Source of the DNA: Zygnema cylindricum
Taxonomy: Eukaryota; Streptophyta; Zygnematophyceae; Zygnematales; Zygnemataceae
DNA length: 64,000 bases
NCBI GenBank assembly: GCA_037447655.1
Contig: JBBHKE010000248.1
Coordinates: forward strand, 371,247-435,246
Direction of reading: 5' to 3'
Shown: in pieces, positions 1-11,600 of the stretch
How positions within the stretch are numbered: position 1 is the stretch's first letter
Layout: every line of letters starts with the position of its first letter
Made by a program: the position numbers and the translations under genes
The notes under the pieces: generated by a model
Seen by the model: only the letters and a program-made list of their open reading frames with translations
Database searches by the model: none
What the model was told of the DNA's origin: nothing

Positions 1-2635
1 ATGGCTGTCATAAGTGGCTGAATTATGGGATTCAACTTGGTTGGAAGCTGCCTCATCCACACCACGGCACCTGCAGCTGCTGCCAGCACAGCAACGTGCA
101 TGTTGCTCTGGCCTCTCAACCCACCTCATAGAAACTCAGTGCTCCACACTCAGCTCAGTGCTCTACACTCAGCTTAACTGTCAAAGGTCGAACATGTTGT
201 TTTGATAAAATTGCGCGCTCTATCTCTATTTACCGCCAACAGTCAGATTCCCTCTGGTTAGCAGAAAAGCACAACTGCATTTGCCTCACAGAAAGAGTCT
301 CTAGAGAACGAGAGAGCTGAAATTAACCTGAATAGTTTGTAGGTAACCAGCGGTAGTGAGCAAACGCTGTCGACAACCCTCCAAATGTTCCGCAGGAGAG
401 CCTGCTGATTCAGACACCTTACCCCCATTCCGAAAGGACATAGCAAGCTCCACAGCGGAGTCGACACTCATGGAGTCTACGGACTCCTTCAGTGTGTATG
501 ACACATTTGCTGTAATGGCTTGCTGAAGCAAAGCTCCCACTTCTGATCGGAGTTTTGCATACGCCCTCGTGGTTTCTAAATATGGTGCCATGCTTCCCTG
601 GCTGGGCTGGGCAGGGTCTTGGGAGCCAAGAAGTTCCATAAGCTGAGCACGAAGTGGAAGGACTTCAGGTTTGCTCTGAATAAGCTCGAGAGAACCGTAG
701 GCCTGTTGTGCCCGGAACCAGGCTGATAGTACCATGCAACCAACCTGCATGCGAGACAAAAAGGTAAACACATGCTGAGTCTCATCACTATAACAGAAAC
801 TACACCACTAATCGTTATTAGTGCTGAAGTTTTTTTCGCCACTCAACACATCATTTCTTCATGCACACTTGGGATTGTTAATCCGATGCTTGCTATTGGA
901 AGGCAAGATTCTCACGAACCCACTGGCGGTCTTTGATTGACAACTCTAGCAACCATTAGGGGTGTAGCAACTGTAACGCTCACCAAGGCAAGGAGAAATG
1001 CTGGAAAAATCTTCTTCAAAAAGTAATCGTATCAGATTGTACATAATCTATGAACGAAAAAGGAATAATCAAAGGTACTGCGTGAACAACCATTCTACAG
1101 CAAACCTTATCCATTCCCAAGTTTGCAGTTTCAGGTATTAATGCTCAAAAAATATCAAAATTGCCTGCTCACCTGGCGATGAATTGAACTCTGAGACGCC
1201 AATAGGTCCATAATAGGACGGCAAATCACTTGCAGGTTTTCCGTAGGCAAGCATGCTGCCAATCGTCCAAGTGCCCCCGTCACGGCTACACGTGTGGAAA
1301 CTGCAAAACCCTCACCATCTGTTGAAACAATGGCCGTCCCCTGTGATGCTCCTGGCAAGGACCCCAACCTCGCAGTAGCCTTGCTTTGTTCCTTCTTATT
1401 TAACGACCGTTTCCCAACAGACCTGGATGCTGTAATACCAGCAACACCCGGTTGCAGCAGGAGGGAGGCATCGAGAGCAGCTCCTGTAGGAGTTGCTGCG
1501 AGCTTCAGCCAAGATGGCAAATGGGGGCCACTAGACTTTATAAGCTGAGATCCAGCAGCCTGCATCAATTCCCGTACAGAGGGTAAAGAGAAGGTAAGAA
1601 AATAGCGCCTATATACCCATACTCATATGATATTAAAAACATATAGGATACATGAGATAGCCTTCTAGCACACCTTCTAAAAACACAGGATGCTTGTCAA
1701 TTGCCCACCCGCAGATCACACCTGAAAATTGTGTGACTAAACAACAAAACCAAGCAAAATGGCCTCCAAAATGCAATCTGAAAAGGGAATGCATGGGACC
1801 AACCTTTAGAAGGAGGGCCCACACCCGTTGGGAACAACCCAACACTGTTTCACTCCGTTCCAAGAGCATATTTTGCAGCACTAATCGCAGAGCCTCCTCC
1901 ACAATGGGACCCACCCATGAGCCTCCATCCTTCCCTCTGTCCTCTGTATTCTCTGCACCTGCCTCCAGAAGCCTTTCCTGCAATACCGATTTTACGTTCA
2001 GCATCAATTATGGGACTCCTAGCATTCTTCACAGTTCCACACCTCCAATCTGTAAGCAATGCTGGGCACTCGCAACCTACACTAGCCCCTTCCACACTAG
2101 GAAGTTTTTTGTCCCACTTCAGTTGGGTGAATGATCTGTCCAGTTATGTGCAAACATTGACGGTAATCACGTAGAAGGAAAGTATGGCTATATGGATACA
2201 AATGAGACATCCAGATATTCGTACAAACATCTTCAATGACTGTGCCGCACCAAATAATTAAGTCAGACGTCATTGTACAGCCAGCCTACAAGCAAACTTA
2301 TTAATAAGAAAAAAGATTTGAAGCGGCATTGACGTGTTCTATTCTCATGGCAAGTCAATGGCTGTGCCGTTTCAAGTATGCTAACTTGGAGACCAGGCCC
2401 AGGACAAGATGGGATTCCAATGGATGTTTGGAAGTGAGAAATTTAAGCTTTTATATAGCTGGAGGTTTTCAACAACTTACCAGTGTCTGCACTGCTGCAT
2501 GACGAACTGCTGATATGTTGTGCCGCATAAGGGGCCACAGACGAGGAGCTAAATCTCTGAGAGGAGGCAGTACCTCGTCCGGCGATTCCGGATCTTCCAC
2601 TGCTCCCAGGGGGTAATTCAGGTCAAGATCCAAGA
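1..2635 (-). CDS. BTAF1: BTAF1 exons 12-16 (distal HEAT repeats, runs off edge)
   Basis: The first exon here (2635-2481) encodes LDLDLNYPL and LAPRLWPLMRHNISAVRHAA. 1977-1804 encodes ERLLEAG...EEALRLVLQNMLLE and SQRVWALLL. 1559-1173 encodes LPSWLKLAATPTGAALDAS and ends SIHRQ. 744-328 encodes VGCMVLSAWFR, the YLETTRAYAKLRSE block and LLTTAGYLQTIQ. 107-1 encodes SNMHVAVLAAAAGAVVWM and LNPIIQPLM, and is cut by the window edge. All four internal junctions are GT-AG and in phase 0. The family continues beyond this point with further HEAT repeats and then the Snf2 helicase, which are outside the window. Confidence 0.9.
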
Positions 2636-5600
2636 CTGGGCGAGAACCCGATGAAGGAGAAGTGTACAAATGTCCGCAGTTTGTCCGGAGCTCGTTGGCG
2701 TCTACAAATGTCCGCAGTTTGTTGGCGTTTACAGGTGTCGCAAGATATTGGCGACGTCTACAACTGTCACATATTCGAAGTAATGAAGGCGCAAGTAACC
2801 ATTGACATAGGCACACTTTGAAAAGTAAACTGTAAAATCTGCGCTAAAATCCAAAGTAACGTTTCAAAGTTTCGGTTACATGGGAACACGCCCTTAGTCT
2901 ATTCGATTTGTTTGCGGCATCATCTCGTCCGTTGATGCAATGTCGACACTTTGCGTACATAGCAATCACTAACGAAATGAAATCGTACTATTTCATTTCG
3001 TCAATATCCGCCGCCCAGTAGTCCAAAACTAAACCTCAACAAATTTCGCTCGAAAATGTGACGCGACGACGCTTTTGACGTCACTTCTTCAATTTTTTTA
3101 CCGGGCAAAGAAAAGTATGCGAAATTAACGAAGAGCTCAAAATCATGAAATAATAATGAATATCACCATATAGGCGCCTCTAATTGACGACCCTCGAACT
3201 TCAAATAGAATTAACAATGCTATTTTCTCCTTTACGCTAATATAGGTTCAGTTTTTATTAATGTAATTTAATGCAATTCAAAGCATAGTTCAAAAGTAGG
3301 CGTTTCTATTGTAGGCCTTCTGTAGGCGCCTTTATCGTAAGTTGTGTTATCGGCTTTTCATGTGATCTTCTTAAATCGCTACTTTTATCAGCGGCCGTCC
3401 AATTGTCCAAGTTTGACGGTTTAAATAAAAAATACCTCAAAACTCAGAGAAAAATAATTTTTTGTCCGAATGTTTTTCAAAATTTAGACATGACGTTTAA
3501 TTCTCTATCGATCGATGTGCAACTCAGCCCTGTTACTATTTTTTTTCATTTTGCGACCAATACAATATGGGTCTTAAGGTCATATTGTGTGTTTTACGTA
3601 CAATAGGCATATTGTATGGGCCTACTTTCACCTACTTTTGAACTATGCATCAAACATAAGATTTTCATGCTAAGATAGGTCCGCAGTCAACAGCCCGGGA
3701 CCTAACGGTCAACATTTTACCAGGACTTTACTTATTTCAAGGGTATTTAGAAAGTCCCTTTTACACTGCAAGGTTGAGACATTTAATTTCCCCCACAAAA
3801 AAGCATTAAAAAAATAAAATTATCATGCCAAGAAAAGATATAGTACTGACAATTGCAAAACCAACACAACTCCTCGATAGCCTTTGAACCCCCCTCTCCA
3901 ATCACTGTAACTCTACTTATATAGTAGCTTCTTCACCCTAACAGTGAGGCAAATGACTAAAAAACTAGGCAAATGACTGAAAAACTTTGTAATCTCTTGC
4001 TGGTCTTGCACATTACTGATATTTATTGATGCACATGTCCATACATAGCAACTGGTTCCGAATGCCCAAATTATTGTAATGCCTGATACTTTTTTGACAT
4101 TTCCGGAATATATTGTAACAGTGCGGCAATCATTTATTTACCACCGAGGAAAAAGCAATCAGCAAGAAAAAACACTACGGGTATGAAGCATTGTCATTTA
4201 CAGTTTGTAATGATCTACTCCACCTGCTCTCACTATGATAGCATAGCTCTGTTACGTTACAATTATTTATGTCCACATCCAAGGAAGAGGTTTTCAAACA
4301 TTTATTAATACATGTTCACTTCTCCTTCGAGGTTGAAACAATATTGTTATTAATGCACTATGGTATGAAAATCTGAGGGAAGCATAGCAGAAACAGACAT
4401 CATATACTAAGTCATTTACACAATCATGGAGAACAGGATCCTCCAACTGGACTATCTATAGTCAAGAGAGTTGGCATTCTATAAACAAAATATATTAACA
4501 TGCGAAAGGGATAGTATTAACCCACACAAACAAATGGTCAAAACAGCCCTTACAGCTGGGAACACAAGTTATCTAACATTACGAATATCAGCCCATCAAA
4601 ATGACCATCGATCAATCCACGGAGTAGTAAAATCCCGTGTTTTGAGTCTACAACAAGGAAGACACATATTTAAAGGCAATCGTGGAAGTTAAACATACTA
4701 AACATTAGAAATGCGACTTAGCTCAAAATAAGAGTGTTCAAGAGTTCCTCAAAAAAACCAATACCTGTCTCACAGCCACAATGTATTTTACGCCCAACAA
4801 GCAACCGTGCCGGACTTCCCACTCTGGCCGATCCTGCCATCCTCCAGCCCATCTACCTCAGAATTCACAGAGACTTGCAGACAGTTGTTGCCTGTCACTG
4901 TGTACTGCTTCATTAAAATGAAAGATCGTGGCAGCCATTGGTGGGGCAAGGAGTTTCTGAGGGACATGCCTGCATCTGAAGCAGCACGGAAAGAGTATGG
5001 CGTAGGAAAGACAGGGGCATGACCCTTGCCAAAGCTCCAAGGGCCTGTGCACAAGTCTCGCGGATCGGTGCAACCACCTGATCTGATACATAATCCCCAA
5101 ACCTGCATCTCCCGAAATAGCAAGTCGTTCCCACCTCAAAGCTCCACACAAATCAGGTGAACAAACAATTAAAGAAAAGGAGATTGGGACTCGAGACGAC
5201 GTTGAATACCAGCAATGACAATTAAATTACCTGTCAAGAGAAAAAATGCAAAGCAGGCGAACAGCACAGTCTTGTTGAAACTGCAGATTTGCTGCTTGAG
5301 CCAGCCGTGCAGTCTCAACCGCTTCTAATACTTTATTATTCTCAACAAGCCTGCCTCCATCCGACCTATGTAATTCAGGTACTGGGGCCCTCTCTGGATT
5401 TCCTGCTGGAACATCCTCTTGGGAACCTCTTGAAGGTGGCTGTAGACTGGCGCCTGCACTTGCTGCATGACTACTCAAAATTTCCCTCAGAGCCATCATG
5501 GAACCATGGCGTATTTCCCACACTGCATCACATGAGCAAATTGAAGAAAAAATTAGCACACAATTAAGCAAGTGATTTGAACAGCACGACGCAGAAACAG

Positions 5601-8600
5601 CGTCAATTGCTACAACTATCTCCAAAGACCGCAACCACTTTGCCACACAAAATTATAACTGATCGTGAACTAAAATAGGCCTGCCATAATGGTAGGGCTC
5701 AGAAAACGTATACGATTGCAAATGGAGATGCTAAGATTGTGGCGCATGCCAGTTATCCTCCTTATGAATTCCACAAATTTGTAGCAAAATAACGATGATT
5801 TCCAGAAGGGAAATAATGGGATCACAAATAGACTTAAAAAAATTCTCCTCCCTGTTTAAATGTCGCTCAAAACAAAAGAGTTCGGTACACCAATAAATGC
5901 CAGTAGTCTGGACACTACTAGGTTGAAAGAGAAAATAATATGGATTGTTACTTGATTCTCCCCTAAGGATTTTAAGTTCGTAGTTGACATAATGGCTCTA
6001 TCGATTAACCTTTGAATTTCCTGAGTTCGCATGCTTTAGACTCCGTTTATTGATTCTCTTTGCATTCTTTAGCCGGTAGACCTTGGCAAAATTTCCTACT
6101 CTAAGCAATCGAATCATCCCTCCTGTTGCTTTGTTGCGGTGACAGCATCCAAACTCAGGCAGTAGAAAGGATAGTTCTACTACTCGACAACTACTCCAAC
6201 CAACTACTCGACAGAATAGTTGGTTAAAACGCTTCCCTGAAACTCGAGATAAGTTCAAAAATTCTGCAGTGATAGTACCCAGACTATATTCAGCACAGAA
6301 GCCGGTAAAAACGCTCCCTGAAACTTGAGATAAGTTCAAAACAAAACTTTTATCAGGAGAATAATAACTCCGAAACCAAAATTGTTGTATGTTATATGAT
6401 ATTGTTGCCTTCCCGGATACAGATAGGAAAATTTTGAACATTGGGGTTATTTGAGCTTAAGTGCCCGGTCGTAGTAAAATTTTGTAGGAAAGAGGTAGGT
6501 AACCTACTAGTGAGAAGGGCGACTTGCTTAGGTGAAGTATCAGTACAAGTATTTTTTAACTTTTTTAAATGCTGGTACTATAAAATTAAATAAGCAATTT
6601 TGTATCCTTCCTCACTTCACTTCCCCCGAATTTCTACATAGGGACCCCATAGATGCTCAGCTTACTGTTTGACTTGTAATTATTGCGGCCCCTTGTACTT
6701 AATGTGCACGCTTCGAGCAATTCACAAGGAGAAATAATACAGTGTGAGCTTGTTGATGGTGGGTCAAAACTAGAAAAGAGTGAAGTTATGCACCATAAAT
6801 AGTTTGGAGGCGAATAATTGAACAGAAAACAATAGTCCACATTAACATGAGTATACAAATCTATTCGGACCAGTCACTTTTAAAACTGTATCCCCAAGAT
6901 TACGTCATCCATAACAATGGATTTGTAAAAAACTATAGCGTATCCATACACAAGTCGCTTATTGGTGTTTGTTGGTAAAAGTTGATCCATCAAGCTCCAT
7001 CAATTAACTCTGAACACGAAACTTTGGCTCTTCAGAGTAGACAGCTCGGTTTTTCAAAGAGGCTTTACTGGGTCTGTTGATTGCACCATATCGCAGCAAA
7101 AAGGTAAAAATGACGACGATGTTTCATTTCTAAAGTATGGTCATGAATATTTGTGCACGGTAAAGCAATAACTCTTCTGTTTTTCAGCGCTTAGCAGACT
7201 GTCAAAACCGATTTTAGTGAATTGGGGCCCAATGTTGACATTTAACAGTGGCATTTAAAAATATATTTCGCAAGTAGCATTTATGGAGTAAAAACACCCC
7301 AAACCCGCACTGCTTACAATGAAACAAGGGATCCATTCATGTGACGTAAAATTGAAAGTGCTAAACAAGAGATTCTTCAAATGCATCATGTTTAAATTTC
7401 TGATCAACTACTGCCTCAAAAACTCTCTATATAGATGGATAGAAAACTAATCCATAGAGGATGAGCAGGAAGTACCGGGATCAAAAATATCGAGAAGAAG
7501 CTCCTCGCACAAAGTATCAAAAGGCCACCTTCCTTCATTGATGTCAGAGTCTGTACTCTCCATGGCCTCCTCCATGGCATCGCCTCCCTCCACCTGCCCG
7601 CCCCTGCATTACATGTTGCTCAATATCTCGACCGGTCTATTAAGCCATTTTGTACAAGCCAAGTAAACATTCCACTAATGTGCAAGAAGCCTAAAGTCAG
7701 AACTACTCTAATTGCGCAAACACTACAGATGTGCATTAAATTTTCTAATATTTTTTATGGAACAAAATGTCATCTTGCATCTGATGCCATACAATATTGT
7801 ATCGAGCAAAGTCTGCCTGCAAGGTTCAGCTAATTGAATTGAAAATAACTCACGGCTTGACCAATACCAAATCCGCTGACCAGATGTTCTAGATTTATTC
7901 TGTAGTCGCAATCAGTTTATTCTGTCACATCAGCTGGCTTTATCCTGCTGGAGTTATCCATGTCAAAGTTGATGCTTTCGTTGTTAAATAGTCATAAAAT
8001 AGGTTTACCGATTGTTCTTTGATGCCTCAATTTTCTGCATAATATCATTGACAATTCAGAAAATTGCATAAAGCTGGCATGTTATTTGACAACGTTGGTT
8101 TCCTGGATATAAAGCTATTCCCATGAGAAGCTGTCCATGTGCAAACACTAGACCTGCTTGAAATAGAAGGTTGAGCAGCCCAAATTGCAAAAAATGGTTT
8201 TGAGATGAGTTAGATGCTTCAGGAGTAGAACTTGTTGTTCACTTTCTTCTGTTATAACGCCCTTCGCCATATGTGGCCATTAACTGAATAACAAACAATG
8301 TCACATCACGATATTACTCAACTATTGCAATGTGATAAGTCTTTGGCAATATTATAAAATATTCCAGCCATTTTTCTTGCTCATACCAATTTTTGCATAG
8401 TATCTGAGAAAACACACCAGAATCACTTGCAGAATGAGGGGAAAGGCTAGCAGAAGACTCAAAGAAAGTGAGGAGTTGTGAGTGTGTCCCTTGTACGTGA
8501 ATGCCATATACAGTCAATATGGCATGCAACCTTTCTCTTAACTAGATTCCCAAACAAACACAATTCAGAAATAGCAAGAAATTGCGTCTCAATACTAATT

Positions 8601-11600
8601 CTAGGAAATTGGTAGGTAAAATTATAAAAAGCTTAATCTTCCTCAAAAAAAAAAAAAGAGGAGATCAACCTCATCTGGGCCATTCACACACTATAAACTT
8701 ATGACCAGTGGTGTTCAACTAATGGTTCACAATAGTACATTGCTGCCCATGCAAGTGTATAAAAAGCGGGAATGTACTGGATTTTATGATTGGAATATAG
8801 TACAGATATTAAATGATACTACATAAACCACATAATGTGGAAATTCTTCAGATCAGTATTCATTTTTAAATGGACACTTGCAATCCACAAATTTTCTCCC
8901 TTCAATCAAGAAATAGGCACACTTTGTGGACCACACAGATTACATGGACGGTTTAAGCTTTCACCAATACTAGAACCGATCAGCCAAAATTGACTCGTAC
9001 AAGAAAACATCAAAGCTAATGCCACAATATTCTCTTTAATGTGACTGTACTCCAAGGTTATTTCCCAATCATTATTGGGGTACAAATATCCTCAATAATG
9101 AAACACATGGAAGAAGTATGTAAATCTCATGATTTGAAAGTTGTGAACAAAAACACAGAATTTTATGATTTTAAGCACAGTGCAAGCAATGACTGATATG
9201 CCTATTCCCATCCTAGCGGACTTCCATCAATTAGAGGCTTTTCAATAGTGAATCAGGGTTGCTATCCGGCCAAAGAACTATTCATACTATTCATGTCTTC
9301 TAATACATTTGCACATAAAGCTGAAATTCCCATCGACCAGACAATCTGCTAAACTTCCAAGTTGTAAGCAGTTTAGAATGACTGAGGCTTAGCTCTTTGG
9401 AAAAAACAAGTGTTAGCCATAAATTGCCTTCCACACATATCTCAATGATCGATATGCACTTTTTGCCAATTAAATCTAACATCCTTGCCAGGTACACGAC
9501 ACATACAATATTGGCTAATGCAAAAGGACTGTCATCAACTATGACATTAATGAAGCTTCAAGTCTTTGACAACTATACACCGGGGTAACACATCAATTAG
9601 CAATAGTCCCAGATTGGTGCATACTGGTTCTTCAGTAAAAGCCACCAATATCCAGCATTAATAAAAACCATCATGAAAGTTGCCAAATATGCAAACCTTA
9701 CTTCCACCTCATATTCTGTAGTGTTGTATTTTGGGTATCGGGAGGGGTCCCGATATGCCAGTACGATTTTCATTTACACAAATCAGTGATTTGAGACTGT
9801 ACCATATTAACCCTATTTTGACCGTCTTCCAAAACCTTATGAAATTGCGTGTAATTTGGTAACCATCAACAAACAAACTTGTTCCAACCAAGAAACGCTC
9901 GTCAAAAAGCTAAAAATGCGGAAAAACGTCTTTATTACCTACAATACTCTAACATACCCTAAAATCACCTAAAAACCGTAAAACGATTAAGAACCCTGAA
10001 AAAACTTTCAAAACAAAAGGCCAAAGACAAAATTAAGATTAAATAACGCGAGTCACATATAAGGCACGGGGAACAAAAAACAGTCATTTACAAGCTGTAA
10101 TATACTTTTAGGCTTAGAAGTATTACTAATATCGAATATTGAAACCTCACAATTTCCCGTACCCAAAAACCTTAGATAATCGGCTATTGTGCGGACATGA
10201 AACCGCAGTGTATACTGAGGGGAATGCACTATGATACGCAAGTTTAAGGATTTAGTGCTTAATAGTGGGAAAGAAAAGTAACCAATACTTGCCAGTATTA
10301 TGAAATAATGTTCGCTTGCCATCGCTATTAGAGTAAAAGAATTCTTCGTGTAAATGAGAAATTAGAATGTATAATACTAATTTAGGGAAGGAGACGTGGC
10401 AGATTGTAGCCCCCCTCCCTTAAATACTGTTGTTAGAACTACTTTATGATTTCTGTCAAAAAAAGTCGTAACTGAATTAGTATCATTAACTCCAATAGCG
10501 ATGGGCAGTGTAGCTCTGCTGTGTAAGTCACATCTGAATTTTCCTATGTGACGTCCACCCAGGATCCACACATAGGCTTCAATCCGTCACTTATAAAGTC
10601 TAGGGAGATAAGTTACCAGGAGAACAAGTGCCTTTATGAAGTCTAGCCTTCAACAGGATACCACTCTCATTTGCTCTGCAAGAGGTTTTTATTCATGCTG
10701 GGTTTGAAGTGATACCAACGGACTCCGAAAAGGTCAAATTAGCTAAAACAATGAATGAAATGCCTTTAGAGCAAATGTACGCTCGTACATGAACATTGTT
10801 AAAATAGAGGTGTCATAGCATTGCTTTAGTGTCGCACTATCATGTGCACAACCTGATTTTTGGCTGTAAAGTAAGCCTAAACTGGTAAAGAGTTTAAACT
10901 GCGAAAAAATAAAAAAAAACGTTACATTATAATTTCAACCGGGTTTGAATATGTTTGAATAATATGAACGCTTTGACCCAACACTGCTGACAGCGATGTT
11001 TCATATTTGTCTGAATGAGGTGGGTGACGCGAGCTTCGCTTTGCTTCTCTACTATCTCTGCCACACCGTACAGTGGCCCGACAAACAAAAGAATGACGAT
11101 TGACCCTTGCCAGTAACTAAAAAGCTTTAAACCTCCACACCTTGAGAGTCTTACCTTTCAAACATCATATGACCTGTCCCAGTGGTATGAACAATTTACC
11201 TGATCTGAGGGCGGAGCCTCCACATTCGTATCTGTTGCTAAAGCCTTGGCTCGTTTTGCTGGTTTTTCATCCTCCGTAACTTCCCTGTTTCGCCATGATG
11301 GGCCTTTACTAAGTGTGCGAGCCTTTCGCTTGAGAAGGTTCCTTTCGCGCGCACTCAAATTGCGATTCAAGCTGCTTGGAACCAGCTGGGTCATCAACTC
11401 TTGTGTCCCCTGGTTTGTTGTTTGTGAATCAAGAGCTTGCCCAGTTCCCTTTTTATTTCTAATGCTGGGTGAACTTCCCGGCGACATCAAATCCTCATCA
11501 CATATAATCTCCTGTGTATCCATAAACTGTTCAAAGCCATCCAGGCCTGCATAAGGCCCCACATGAGCAGCAAATGCCCTCAGAAAAGAGGCATCATTTT

